Shown: positions 35,585-44,221, counted from the first letter of the stretch. The stretch is DNA of 56,116 bases from an uncultured Pelagibacteraceae bacterium (GCA_902528135.1 CABZRS010000005.1:1-56116); one strand, 5' to 3'. The notes: a model not told the origin generated them from the letters alone. Numbers and translations: made by a program.

Positions 35585-37147
35585 ATGAAATTTAAAAATT
35601 TTACTAAAATTTTCTTTGCAATTTTATTTGTTTTTGTATCAACACATTCATACGCAAAAACGATTAAATGGTCTATGCAAGGAGATAGTTTAACTTTGGA
35701 TCCTCATGCCCAAAATGAAGGTCCTACAACACAAGTTTCAAGACAGGTCTATGAAGCACTTGTTACAAGAGGTCTAGATATGAGTATTGAACCTCAACTT
35801 GCAACTGATTGGAAAACAACTGACCCAAATACATGGGTCTTTAATTTAAGAAAAGATGTAAAATTTTCTGATGGTACAGATATGACAGCAAAAGATGTTG
35901 TGTTTAGTATATTGAGAGCAAAACAACCTACATCAGATTTTAAAGAATATATAAGTACAATTTCTGATGTTAAAGAAATTGATAACTATACTGTTCAAGT
36001 GAGCACAAGCAAACCAAATCCAATTCTTTTAAACCAATTATCAAATATATTTATAATGTCTAAAAAATGGTCTATCGATTTTGGAGCGACAGTTTCACAA
36101 AACTGGGATGGTGGAGAAGAAACATTCTCAGCAACTAATGCAATGGGAACTGGACCATTCAAAATTACTCTAAGAGAGCCAAATACTAAAACAGTATTTG
36201 AGAGAAATAGTAATTGGTGGGGTTCAATGAAAGATAATAGTGTTACTGAAATACACCTATTACCAATTAAAAACTCAGCTACAAGAGTTGCAGCATTATT
36301 ATCTGGTGAAGTTGATTTAGTAACTGATGCTCCAGTTCAAGACTTAGCTAGAATTGGAAATTCTGCAGATCATGAAGTAGTAAGTACTGCTCAAATGCGT
36401 ACAATCTTTTTAGGTATGGACCAAGCAGCAGATAAATTAAGATCTGGAAATACTGGTGATAATCCATTTAAGAAAAAAGAAGTAAGACAAGCCCTTTATC
36501 AAGCAATAGATATTGAAGCAATAAAGAAAAAAGTAATGAGAGGCCTTAGTGAGCCTGCAGGAATCATTACTTTTCCTGGTGTAAATGGATACACACAAGA
36601 TCTAGATAAAAGATTGCCTTATGATGTTGATGCTGCGAAAAAACTATTAGCTGATGCAGGATATCCAAAAGGTTTTGATGTTGAACTAAGATGCCCTAAT
36701 GACAGGTATGTAAATGATGAAGCAATTTGTACTGCAGTAGTTGGAATGTTTGGTAAAATAGGCGTTAATGTAAACTTATTTGCTCAAACTAAAAGTAAAC
36801 ACTTTAAAGAGCTTAAAGAAGATAAAGGTGATTTCTATATGCTAGGATGGGGAGTTCCAACATTAGATAGTCACTATGTTTTCCATTATCTGTATGAGTC
36901 AGGTGCTAGTTGGAATAAAGTAAACTTTAGCAACAGCGAAGTTGATGCTGCTATAAGAGTCATGGAAGGCGAAGTTGACCTAGATAAAAGAAATGCAGCT
37001 ATTGCAAATGCTTGGAAAATTGTAAAAGATGATATTTCATATCTTCCTCTACATCACCAAGTAATTTCTTGGGCAACTAAAAAAAATGTAGATGTTCCAA
37101 TAAGACCGAATAATGAACCATTATTCCGTTTTGCAAGTTTTAAATAA
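35585..37147 (+). CDS. dppA: Oligopeptide/dipeptide ABC transporter substrate-binding protein
   Basis: This periplasmic SBP_bac_5 protein has 520 residues and a signal peptide ending HSYA before KTIKWSMQGD. It shows the family opening TLDPHAQNEGPTTQVSRQVY, WVFNLRKDVKFSDGTDMTAKD, and GTGPFKI. The ribosome binding site is a perfect AGGAGG at 35575-35580. It is followed by a hairpin, two permeases and a double ATPase, so the importer is complete. Peptides, glutathione or nickel-type ligands are known in the family; peptide is the default. Confidence 0.9.
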   Translation: MKFKNFTKIFFAILFVFVSTHSYAKTIKWSMQGDSLTLDPHAQNEGPTTQVSRQVYEALVTRGLDMSIEPQLATDWKTTDPNTWVFNLRKDVKFSDGTDMTAKDVVFSILRAKQPTSDFKEYISTISDVKEIDNYTVQVSTSKPNPILLNQLSNIFIMSKKWSIDFGATVSQNWDGGEETFSATNAMGTGPFKITLREPNTKTVFERNSNWWGSMKDNSVTEIHLLPIKNSATRVAALLSGEVDLVTDAPVQDLARIGNSADHEVVSTAQMRTIFLGMDQAADKLRSGNTGDNPFKKKEVRQALYQAIDIEAIKKKVMRGLSEPAGIITFPGVNGYTQDLDKRLPYDVDAAKKLLADAGYPKGFDVELRCPNDRYVNDEAICTAVVGMFGKIGVNVNLFAQTKSKHFKELKEDKGDFYMLGWGVPTLDSHYVFHYLYESGASWNKVNFSNSEVDAAIRVMEGEVDLDKRNAAIANAWKIVKDDISYLPLHHQVISWATKKNVDVPIRPNNEPLFRFASFK

Positions 37148-37156
37148 ATAACTTTT

Positions 37157-37189
37157 TTATAAGCCCTTTGTTTAACAAAGGGCTTATAA
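37157..37189 (+). terminator. Strong hairpin between peptide-binding protein and permease genes
   Basis: A perfect 14-base-pair stem (37157-37170 with 37176-37189) closes a 5-base loop right after the dppA stop. No T run follows, so it is more likely a transcript end-protecting or processing hairpin than an efficient terminator. Confidence 0.6.
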
Positions 37190-37207
37190 GTATAAATATT
37201 TCTTAAA

Positions 37208-38191
37208 TTGATAAAGTATTTTTTCAAACGTCTGATTCAGTCAGTAATAGTGATGCTTGTTGTGTCGTTTGTTTCGTTTTCTTTATTTAACTTTGTAGGT
37301 GATCCAATTAACAACATGGTCGGTGAAGAAACTTCTGACGAAGAAAGAGCAGAATTGAGAGAAACTCTTGGATTAACAGATCCAATACATATTCAATTTT
37401 CAAGGTTTGTAGTAAACGCATCAAAAGGTGAGTTTGGAATTTCATACCAACTTAGAAGACCAGTTTCTGAATTAATTATTGAAAGACTGCCAGCAACTAT
37501 TGAATTAGTATTAATTTCTGCATTAATTGCATTAGTTTCAGGTACTTTATTGGGAGTTTATACGGGTATTAATAGAAAAGGCTTTTTAAGTGACTTTATA
37601 CTAGCAGTATCTCTTTTAGGTGTATCACTTCCAACATTTGTGATTGGAATATTATTTATTTACCTTTTTGCAGTTATATTAGGTGTTCTCCCATCCTTTG
37701 GAAGAGGAGAGGTTATTGACATAGGTTTTTGGACTACTGGACTTTTAACTGTTTCAGGATTGAAAGCAATTATACTTCCATCTGTAACACTCAGCCTTTT
37801 TCAAATGACTTATATAATTAGGTTAGTAAGAGCTGAGATGATGGAAATATTACAAACTGATTATATAAAATTTGCCAGAGCTCGAGGCATAAGTGAAAAG
37901 AGTATTAACTATAAACATGCACTTAAAAATGGATTAATCCCTGTCATAACCATTGCGGGAATAAACATAGGTACATTAGTTGCTTTCTCAATTATTACCG
38001 AAACTGTTTTTCAATGGCCAGGTATGGGCTTTTTATTTATTCAGGCGGTTCAATTCGTAGATATACCAATTATGTCAGCATATTTAGTATTTATAGCTTT
38101 TGTATTTGTGATGATAAATTTTATTGTAGATATACTATACTATTTTATAGATCCTAGAATTCGAGTTAAAGGGGATGCTACAAGTGGATAA
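37208..38191 (+). CDS. dppB: Dipeptide ABC transporter permease DppB-like
   Basis: This is an inner-membrane permease of 327 residues with about six helices. The start IKYFFKRLIQSVIVMLVVSF is typical of DppB/OppB. The EAA loop is YIKFARARGISEKSINYKHA. The start is TTG 37208, supported by the typical N terminus and the absence of a nearby ATG. Its end overlaps the next permease by 17 bases. Confidence 0.9.
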   Translation: MIKYFFKRLIQSVIVMLVVSFVSFSLFNFVGDPINNMVGEETSDEERAELRETLGLTDPIHIQFSRFVVNASKGEFGISYQLRRPVSELIIERLPATIELVLISALIALVSGTLLGVYTGINRKGFLSDFILAVSLLGVSLPTFVIGILFIYLFAVILGVLPSFGRGEVIDIGFWTTGLLTVSGLKAIILPSVTLSLFQMTYIIRLVRAEMMEILQTDYIKFARARGISEKSINYKHALKNGLIPVITIAGINIGTLVAFSIITETVFQWPGMGFLFIQAVQFVDIPIMSAYLVFIAFVFVMINFIVDILYYFIDPRIRVKGDATSG

Positions 38192-39113
38192 TAAATCACT
38201 TAATTCTTGGGAAAGACTAAAAGATAGCGATATTTACTTTAGCTTTATTAAATCTCCAACTGCAATTGTATCATCAATAATATTATTAGTAATTTTCTTT
38301 TGTTCTTTTTTTGTTGAGTTTGTTACCCCTCATAACCCATTTGACCCTGCATCATTATCTCTAATGGAAGCTTTTACTCCTCCTTCTTGGACAGAGGATG
38401 GGATGGCAAAATTTATCTTAGGTACAGATGGACAAGGAAGAGATATGCTTTCAACAATTCTTTATGGTTCGCGAATTTCATTAATAGTTGGATTTTCAGC
38501 AATAATTTTTAGTTTAATTTTAGGTGTCTCCCTAGGTTTAACAGCAGGTTACTTTGGTGGAAAATATGAAATGATAGTGATGAGATTAACAGACGTTCAG
38601 CTAACAGTACCGAGTATATTAATGGCTCTATTAGTTGATGGTATTGCAAGAGGCATCATCTCCAGAGAAATGCATGATCAGATGGCAATATATGTTTTAA
38701 TTTTTGCTATCGGAATTTCAGAGTGGCCTCAATTTGCAAGAGTTTCTCGTGCAGCAACTTTAGTAGAAAAAAATAAAGATTATGTATCAGCTTCATCAAT
38801 TATAGGTGTTTCAAATTTACTTATTATGTTTAAGCATATACTGCCAAATATAATGAGACCTGTTTTGGTAATAGGCACGATTGGTCTAGCTCTTGCTATA
38901 ATTGCAGAATCGACATTGAGCTTTTTAGGAGTGGGAGTTCCTCCTACAACACCTTCATTAGGTACTTTAATTAGATTAGGAAATGATTTTTTATTTTCAG
39001 GTGAATGGTGGATAACATTCTTTCCAGCAATATTCTTAGTTATTCTTGCTTTCTCAATTAATTTATTAGGAGATTGGATGAGAGATACGCTTAATCCAAG
39101 GTTAAAAAAGTGA
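38175..39113 (+). CDS. dppC: Dipeptide ABC transporter permease DppC-like
   Basis: This is an inner-membrane permease of 312 residues. It has the DppC landmarks LGTDGQGRDMLSTILYGSRI, the EAA-type stretch YVSASSIIGVSNLLIMFKHI and the C-terminal AESTLSFLGVGVPPTTPSLG. ATG 38175 lies inside the end of dppB; a GTG at 38184 would also be in frame. The following ATPase gene overlaps its stop by GTGA. Confidence 0.9.
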   Translation: MLQVDNKSLNSWERLKDSDIYFSFIKSPTAIVSSIILLVIFFCSFFVEFVTPHNPFDPASLSLMEAFTPPSWTEDGMAKFILGTDGQGRDMLSTILYGSRISLIVGFSAIIFSLILGVSLGLTAGYFGGKYEMIVMRLTDVQLTVPSILMALLVDGIARGIISREMHDQMAIYVLIFAIGISEWPQFARVSRAATLVEKNKDYVSASSIIGVSNLLIMFKHILPNIMRPVLVIGTIGLALAIIAESTLSFLGVGVPPTTPSLGTLIRLGNDFLFSGEWWITFFPAIFLVILAFSINLLGDWMRDTLNPRLKK

Positions 39114-40792
39114 CTTTTCTTAAAATAAGTAATTTGAGTGTCGACTATAAAATGAGAAAAGAAACAGTGAATGCTGCAAAAAATATAAATATAGACATAA
39201 AAAAAGGCGAAATAGTTGGATTAGTCGGAGAGTCTGGTTCTGGAAAAAGCACTGTAGCTAATGCAATTGTAAATTTAATTGATGAACCAGGTAAAGTTTC
39301 AAGTGGATCAATATTGATGGGAGAAACAAATATTAGTAAAAATCCAGAAACAATTGTTCAGTATCGAGGAAAAAAAATTGGACTAATATTTCAAGATCCT
39401 CAAACCTCTTTAAATCCAATTTTAACAATTGGTGAACAGCTTATAGAAACAATACAGACTCATTTAAATTCAAGTTCAGAGGATGCAAAAAATAAAGCAA
39501 TTAATCTATTAAAAGAAGTAGGGATCAAGGATGCCGAAAAAAGGTTTTATAATTACCCTCACCAATTTTCTGGTGGGATGAGACAAAGAGTTGTTATTTC
39601 TCTTGCTTTATGTTGTGAGCCCGAATTATTAATTGCAGATGAACCAACAACAGCACTAGACGTTTCTATTCAGTCTCAAATTCTAGAATTAATTAAAAGA
39701 CTAACAAAAGAGAGAAATTTAGCTGTAATACTTATTACTCACGATATGGGGGTTATCGCTGAAACTACAGATAGAGTGGCTGTGATGAAAAATGGAGACT
39801 TAGTTGAAATAGGTTTAACCAAACAGATATTAGTTAAGCCCAAGGAAAAATACACAAAAAGTTTAGTCAATTCTGTACCACCGACTAATAAAAAAATATC
39901 TAGATTTACAATAATTGAAAAAGAGAATGTTAATAATCAAAATAATAACATTAAAATATTAAACAGATGGTCCAAAAAGACAATTGTTGATCAAAATTTA
40001 ATAGAAATAAAAAACTTGAGTAAATCTTTTGATGATAGTTTTTTCACAGAGAATACAAAGAATTCTGTAATGGCTGTAGATGATGTCTCGCTAAATATAA
40101 AAGAGGGACAGTCTTTTGGTCTAGTTGGTGAGAGTGGAAGTGGCAAAACAACAATAGCAAAAATGGTTGTTAATTTGTTTAAACCAAGTTCTGGAGATAT
40201 TTTTTTTGACAGTGTTAATATTACCAAAATTAAAAAAAACAAAGATCTACTTAAATTTAGAAAACAAATTCAAATGATCTTTCAGGATCCATTTTCTTCG
40301 TTAAATGGAAGACTTAAAGTAAAGGAAATTATTGCAGAACCTATTAAACTTCATAATCCAGATATAAAATCTAGCGATTTAGATAGTTATATTCATGATT
40401 TATTAGAGTCTGTTGAATTAACTCAACAGTCTGCAATTAGATATCCTCATGAATTTTCAGGGGGCCAAAGGCAAAGAATATCAATAGCGAGAGCATTGGC
40501 TACACAACCAAGACTTCTTGTTTGCGACGAACCTACATCAGCATTAGACGTGAGCATTCAAGCTCAAATATTAAACTTATTAAAAGATCTTCAAGAACAG
40601 TTAAATCTCACAATTTTATTTATAAGTCATGATTTACCCGTTGTTAGACAAATGTGTGATAAAATAGCTGTACTTAAAGATGGAAAATTATGTGAAGTGT
40701 CAGAAACAGAAGAGTTGTTTAAAAATCCTAAACATAATTATACTAAGGAACTATTAAAATTAATGCCAAAAATTGAGTCAATTTATAACTAA
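39110..40792 (+). CDS. Dipeptide ABC transporter double ATP-binding protein (DppD-DppF fusion)
   Basis: This ABC ATPase of 560 residues carries two complete nucleotide-binding domains. Domain 1 has Walker A GESGSGKST near residue 40 and signature FSGGMRQRVVISLALCCEP; domain 2 has Walker A GESGSGKTT near residue 340 and signature FSGGQRQRISIARALATQP. Both contain Walker B DEPT(T/S)ALDVS. Single-chain versions are known (GsiA, YejF types). The start is GTG 39110 overlapping the dppC stop. A short linker rich in Asn separates the domains. Confidence 0.92.
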   Translation: MTFLKISNLSVDYKMRKETVNAAKNINIDIKKGEIVGLVGESGSGKSTVANAIVNLIDEPGKVSSGSILMGETNISKNPETIVQYRGKKIGLIFQDPQTSLNPILTIGEQLIETIQTHLNSSSEDAKNKAINLLKEVGIKDAEKRFYNYPHQFSGGMRQRVVISLALCCEPELLIADEPTTALDVSIQSQILELIKRLTKERNLAVILITHDMGVIAETTDRVAVMKNGDLVEIGLTKQILVKPKEKYTKSLVNSVPPTNKKISRFTIIEKENVNNQNNNIKILNRWSKKTIVDQNLIEIKNLSKSFDDSFFTENTKNSVMAVDDVSLNIKEGQSFGLVGESGSGKTTIAKMVVNLFKPSSGDIFFDSVNITKIKKNKDLLKFRKQIQMIFQDPFSSLNGRLKVKEIIAEPIKLHNPDIKSSDLDSYIHDLLESVELTQQSAIRYPHEFSGGQRQRISIARALATQPRLLVCDEPTSALDVSIQAQILNLLKDLQEQLNLTILFISHDLPVVRQMCDKIAVLKDGKLCEVSETEELFKNPKHNYTKELLKLMPKIESIYN

Positions 40793-40804
40793 AAGGAGAA
40801 AACT

Positions 40805-41197
40805 ATGACAATATTTAAAAAAATTTCTGAAAATGAAGCTACTGGCAAAGTAAAAGAAATTTTTGAAGAAATAAAAGAAGCACGACAAATAACTGAAATT
40901 CCGAATTTTTGGAAAACAATGGCTAATAGTCCTGAAACATTAGAAAGAACCTGGAGATCATTACAACAAGTAATGGGAAAAGGTGAATTAGATCCTGCTG
41001 TAAAGGAGCTTATTTATGTTGCAGTTTCAATTACTAACAATTGTGAATATTGTATTAAATCTCATTCTTTAGCTGCCAGAAAAAAAGGTGCCACAGATGG
41101 AATGATAAACGAAATGATCGCAATTGTCGGAATGGCAAATGAAACAAATCGTTTAGTTGAAGGTTATCAAGTAGAAGTAGATGACTTTTTAAAATAA
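40805..41197 (+). CDS. AhpD-like / carboxymuconolactone decarboxylase family protein
   Basis: This small alpha-helical cytoplasmic protein has 130 residues. The CMD/AhpD redox pair is visible in CEYCIKSHS with the usual following His. It probably acts as a thiol-dependent peroxidase-like or alkylhydroperoxidase-related protein. ATG 40805 has an AAGGAG site at 40794-40799. It follows the ABC ATPase by 12 bases and precedes a DUF952-like gene by one base. Confidence 0.8.
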   Translation: MTIFKKISENEATGKVKEIFEEIKEARQITEIPNFWKTMANSPETLERTWRSLQQVMGKGELDPAVKELIYVAVSITNNCEYCIKSHSLAARKKGATDGMINEMIAIVGMANETNRLVEGYQVEVDDFLK

Positions 41198-41198
41198 A

Positions 41199-41543
41199 AT
41201 GAATTTTGATTTTGTTTACAAGATATGTACAAACTCTGAGTGGAGTGAGGCAAAACAAAATAATATTTTTAAAGGCACTGCATTAGATTTAAAAGATGGT
41301 TATATCCATTTTTCAGATAAAGATCAGGTCAAGCAAACACTAAATAAGTTTTATATTAATCAAACTAATTTAATAATTCTTAAAGTGGATGCTCTAAAAT
41401 TAAAAAATTTAGTTTGGGAACAATCAACTGATGGCAACATGTTTCCACATTTATACTCAGATCTAGATTTAGATTTTGTAGTTAAAGAATATATGATTGA
41501 TTTAAAAAATGACGGTAAGCATGATCTGCCAAATGAACTTTAA
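41199..41543 (+). CDS. DUF952-family protein
   Basis: This 114-residue cytoplasmic protein matches the DUF952 pattern: FVYKICTNSEW at the start, LKDGYIHFSDKDQVKQTL, LVWEQS and FPHLYSDLDLDFV. The function of the family is not established; a fold related to ADP-ribosyl-handling proteins has been discussed. It starts one base after the AhpD-like gene and is the last gene of this plus-strand run. Confidence 0.8.
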   Translation: MNFDFVYKICTNSEWSEAKQNNIFKGTALDLKDGYIHFSDKDQVKQTLNKFYINQTNLIILKVDALKLKNLVWEQSTDGNMFPHLYSDLDLDFVVKEYMIDLKNDGKHDLPNEL

Positions 41544-41545
41544 TA

Positions 41546-41881
41546 TTAATTTGATTTTCCAATTAAATTAACAATTAATACCCCAGATATAATTAATATT
41601 AGACCTATAATTGTAAAAAAGTCAGGAACTTGGTTAAATTTATAAATACCAACAACTGAAGTAGCTATTATACATAAGCCTGCAAATGAAGCATAAGTTA
41701 CGCCAACAGGAATAGTTTTCATAACTAAAGAAAGCGTATACATGCAAGCAACTATTGTTATTGCCGTAAAGACACTTGGTAAAAATATTGTAAAACCATT
41801 TGCAGCTTTGGCGAAACCATTTGATGCTGTACCAAGGGCAACTGCAATAATTAAAATTATATAAGCAGTTAAATTACTCAT
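41546..41881 (-). CDS. Small multidrug resistance (SMR)-like four-helix membrane protein
   Basis: This 111-residue inner-membrane protein has four hydrophobic helices. The SMR pattern is clear: AVALGTASNGFAK, NGFTIFLPSVFT, IPVGVTYASFAGLCI and GLILIISGVLIVNLIGKSN. The membrane glutamate needed for antiport in EmrE (Glu14, in AEVIGT) aligns with Val14 here (AVALGT), and there are three extra residues before the FAK. It may not be a drug/proton exchanger by itself. It is the last gene of the minus-strand small-protein run. Confidence 0.75.
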   Translation of the reverse strand: MSNLTAYIILIIAVALGTASNGFAKAANGFTIFLPSVFTAITIVACMYTLSLVMKTIPVGVTYASFAGLCIIATSVVGIYKFNQVPDFFTIIGLILIISGVLIVNLIGKSN

Positions 41882-41929
41882 AATTAAAGAATAATATATC
41901 CTTAATTAATATCTACAAACTTTTCTAAT

Positions 41930-42427
41930 TTATTTAAATGTTATAGGACCGACCATTCCACTTTCGTAGTGACCAGGAATGTTACATGCCATTTCTAAAG
42001 AAATATCTTTTGAAAATTTCCAAATAATTTCTCCTATTTTATTTGGCTCTAGCATTACACTATTTGCGTGTTTATGGCCCAATGAGTGATCTTTTTTAGA
42101 CATTTCTTTCATTTTTTTATGATCAATTCGGTCGCCTAAAAGAATATCGTGTTCAATTAATCTTGCCATTTCCGGTTGATGATCAATATGCATCTTTTTA
42201 GTGCCAATATTATACTCATGTACCAGTTCACCTAAATTTTTAACAATTATTTTTACTGTTTCACCTTTTTTAACTTGAATTGAACTTGGCTCATAATAAT
42301 TGTCATACATCTTTACTTCTATTACTCTTGTAACATCATTTGGATCACCCTTAGACCCAATCATCTTCATTGAAGCTGCATTAGAATTAAAGGCGATAAA
42401 AATAAATAAAAGTATAAGTTTTTTCAT
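41930..42427 (-). CDS. Periplasmic His-rich cupredoxin
   Basis: This exported copper protein has 165 residues and a signal peptide ending SNA near residue 17. The cupredoxin strands start at VIEVKMYDNYYEPSSIQVKKGE. The type-1 copper ligands are visible: His70 (LVHEYNIG), Cys148, His153 and Met158 (MACNIPGHYESGM). Between the first His and the C-terminal loop there is an insert of roughly 45 residues rich in His, Met and Lys (residues 76-120). It resembles SCO1/copper-resistance accessory cupredoxins. Its ATG overlaps the stop of the SnoaL-like gene upstream by one base. Confidence 0.8.
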   Translation of the reverse strand: MKKLILLFIFIAFNSNAASMKMIGSKGDPNDVTRVIEVKMYDNYYEPSSIQVKKGETVKIIVKNLGELVHEYNIGTKKMHIDHQPEMARLIEHDILLGDRIDHKKMKEMSKKDHSLGHKHANSVMLEPNKIGEIIWKFSKDISLEMACNIPGHYESGMVGPITFK

Positions 42428-42747
42428 TATTTAGGCATAGGTGTTGCGCCAGTCTCTAAACTCATGATTTTTCCATTATCATATTTGTAGACTGCCATTA
42501 CTGCTTCTGTATTTCCGTCATCAAATGTTACAAATGCGTGGTGTACACCAACTTCATCATTTTCATATACAACTCGTGTATCTCTTTGATTAATATCACC
42601 GCTCATCGCCCATTTGATCACTTCAGTTTTACCTAAAGTATTTCCTGATTTATGCATTGTAAATTTGAAATCGTCATGCAAAAGTTCATTCATAGCTGCT
42701 TCATCTTTATTTTTTAATGCAGCACTATATTTTTCTAATATTGACAT
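42427..42747 (-). CDS. SnoaL/NTF2-like small protein (paralogue 1)
   Basis: This 106-residue cytoplasmic protein has an NTF2-like alpha+beta fold (SILEKYSAALKNKDEAAMNELLHDDFKF, then beta strands). It is clearly a paralogue of the product of 44869-45195: both begin SILEK, share VYENDE(V/I)G or LFENDEIG, DGNTEA and end with ETGAT..PK. No catalytic residue pattern is recognisable. An AAGGAG site lies upstream of ATG 42747. Function unknown. Confidence 0.75.
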   Translation of the reverse strand: MSILEKYSAALKNKDEAAMNELLHDDFKFTMHKSGNTLGKTEVIKWAMSGDINQRDTRVVYENDEVGVHHAFVTFDDGNTEAVMAVYKYDNGKIMSLETGATPMPK

Positions 42748-42757
42748 CTTATCTCCT

Positions 42758-43045
42758 TTATATTCCTTCTATTATCATTCCATTAGAATCTGCGTTATCT
42801 AACCGAATTTGTTTTATTGGTTTATATTCATCAGAATTATACCATTCCTTTGCTTTCTCGTAACTTGGAAATTTTATCACAACTGTCCTTGGATGCTGCC
42901 ATGACCCTTCAATAGTCTCGCTGTTACCACCTCTTACAAGATACTCCCCACCAAATTTTTCTGCAGTGGGTTTAACTTTGTCTATGTATTCCTTATAATT
43001 TTCAGGATTGTTTACATTAAGGTTAAATATCGCATAACCACTCAT
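42758..43045 (-). CDS. DUF1330-family dimeric alpha/beta-barrel protein
   Basis: This 95-residue cytoplasmic protein is a recognisable DUF1330 member: GYAIFNLNVNNPENYKEYID, AEKFGGEYLVRGG, IEGSWQHPRTVVIKFPSYEKAKEWYNSDEYKPI. The fold is a ferredoxin-like dimeric barrel related to antibiotic-biosynthesis monooxygenases; biochemical function is not established. Its ribosome binding site, CAGGAGAAT, overlaps the end of the preceding gene. Confidence 0.85.
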   Translation of the reverse strand: MSGYAIFNLNVNNPENYKEYIDKVKPTAEKFGGEYLVRGGNSETIEGSWQHPRTVVIKFPSYEKAKEWYNSDEYKPIKQIRLDNADSNGMIIEGI

Positions 43046-43047
43046 AA

Positions 43048-43371
43048 TTATTCTCCTGGTTTAATAACTGACTTTGTGGCATCTGCAGCATTTTGAAAAG
43101 CTTTATTGTAGTCAATAACTTCATGTACCATCAAATCATCCATAAGACCTGAATTTTTGAATGCAATCTTTAAGGAAAGTGCTTGTTCATAATCTCCTTC
43201 TACACATGAGATAACATCAAATCTACCTCTTACCCATTCATAGCTGATCAATTTTAAACCAGCCGCCTCAGTAACTTTCTTAGTCGATGCATATCTATCT
43301 GCAGTTGGATCATTTTGCATTCTTTTCATTAATTCTGCACTTATTTTTCCAATCAAATAAAATTTTGACAT
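43048..43371 (-). CDS. GYD-domain-like small protein
   Basis: This 107-residue cytoplasmic protein is of the GYD-like dimeric-barrel type: MSKFYLIGKISAE, AGLKLISYEWVRGRFDVISCVEGDYEQALSLKIAF. The FDVI/E-G-D region matches the GYD signature area. I chose ATG 43371, just after the upstream stop (TAATATG); an earlier ATG at 43383 would overlap the upstream gene. Function unknown. Confidence 0.75.
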   Translation of the reverse strand: MSKFYLIGKISAELMKRMQNDPTADRYASTKKVTEAAGLKLISYEWVRGRFDVISCVEGDYEQALSLKIAFKNSGLMDDLMVHEVIDYNKAFQNAADATKSVIKPGE

Positions 43372-43372
43372 A

Positions 43373-43663
43373 TTACATTTCAATCTTTGTTAAATCCCAA
43401 GCAGTCATTTTCTCAACACACTCATCAAAAATTGGCTTTCCAAGTGGATGCGTACCAGATACTAACTCTTTCATTTTTTCTTCGTTGTGAACAAATACCT
43501 TGAACATAACACCGCTTTTGTCAGGTATAACTGCACCTACAGTTTTTTCAGGATAAGCTGCAGACTTTCTAACACTCATACCTTCATCCGACTGCATCCA
43601 TCCCATAAATTTTTCAAACTTGCCTTCTTTTAATTCTGCAAGTACTAACATTTCTTTTTCCAT
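43373..43663 (-). CDS. Small dimeric-barrel protein (ABM-like)
   Basis: This 96-residue cytoplasmic protein begins EKEMLVLAELKEGKFEKFMG and ends with a barrel strand and helix. It has no signal peptide. It looks like a stress-responsive or ABM-type dimeric alpha/beta barrel by length, strand pattern and neighbours, but I do not recognise a specific family. A strong AAAGGAGGAAAG ribosome binding site precedes ATG 43663, which suggests high expression. Confidence 0.6.
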   Translation of the reverse strand: MEKEMLVLAELKEGKFEKFMGWMQSDEGMSVRKSAAYPEKTVGAVIPDKSGVMFKVFVHNEEKMKELVSGTHPLGKPIFDECVEKMTAWDLTKIEM

Positions 43664-43716
43664 TCTTTCCTCCTTTTTTTTATTTATTATTGTAAATCAA
43701 TCTAATGATTATTCAA

Positions 43717-44202
43717 TTATTTCATTAAAGAATATTCACCTTTAAAATAAATTGATGAGGCAAATTTATTTTCTTGGGCTGAGTTAATTGGTGTGTATCC
43801 TGTTGAGCCACTACATTCTATTCCTTTATATTTTCCTGTTCCCCCTAAACATTTAAATGTACCATTCATTGAGTCTCCAAGTGGAATTTCATAGTATGTA
43901 AAAATAGTTTCCCCATCTAGTTGATTTATTTTACAGTGTCCCATTTCAAATCCCTTTCCTGGGATTGTGCCTGCGCCAAGACAATATTGTGATGCATTAT
44001 CCATGAATGTTGTGCCCTCGACTGCCATTAATCCTCCAACTCCATCGTAAGTAAAAGTTAAAAAGTTACCCTCGTTATCAGTAAGAAATTTGTTATCTCC
44101 AACGATAAAACCTTTAAGATCAATTTTTCCTTTATGACCGTCTGCAAAACTTGATGTTGTAAATATTATAAACATCATAATTAAATATATTTTTTTCACC
44201 AT
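43717..44202 (-). CDS. Exported barrel-like protein of unknown function (AOC/dirigent-like motif)
   Basis: This 161-residue protein has a signal peptide (MVKKIYLIMMFIIFTTSSFA) followed by DGHKGK. The body is strand-rich with three conserved-looking cysteines, and GGTGKYKGIECSGSTGYT near the C terminus, the G-T-G-x-Y-x-G-i-x-G-x-G pattern seen in allene-oxide-cyclase-like, dirigent-like and DUF3224 barrels. I chose ATG 44202 because it starts the signal peptide and is preceded by AGAAAGG; an ATG at 44238 would add 12 charged residues. Function unknown; it would act in the periplasm. Confidence 0.65.
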   Translation of the reverse strand: MVKKIYLIMMFIIFTTSSFADGHKGKIDLKGFIVGDNKFLTDNEGNFLTFTYDGVGGLMAVEGTTFMDNASQYCLGAGTIPGKGFEMGHCKINQLDGETIFTYYEIPLGDSMNGTFKCLGGTGKYKGIECSGSTGYTPINSAQENKFASSIYFKGEYSLMK

Positions 44203-44221
44203 TACCTTTCTGTTATTATTT

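Noticed and set aside
39991..40242. An open frame antisense to the double ABC ATPase gene
   Set aside because: It is the mirror of conserved Walker A and domain-2 coding sequence and has no support of its own.
43372..43383. Earlier ATG (43383) for the GYD-like gene
   Set aside because: It would overlap the preceding gene and add four residues not expected before the conserved opening; ATG 43371 follows the upstream stop cleanly.
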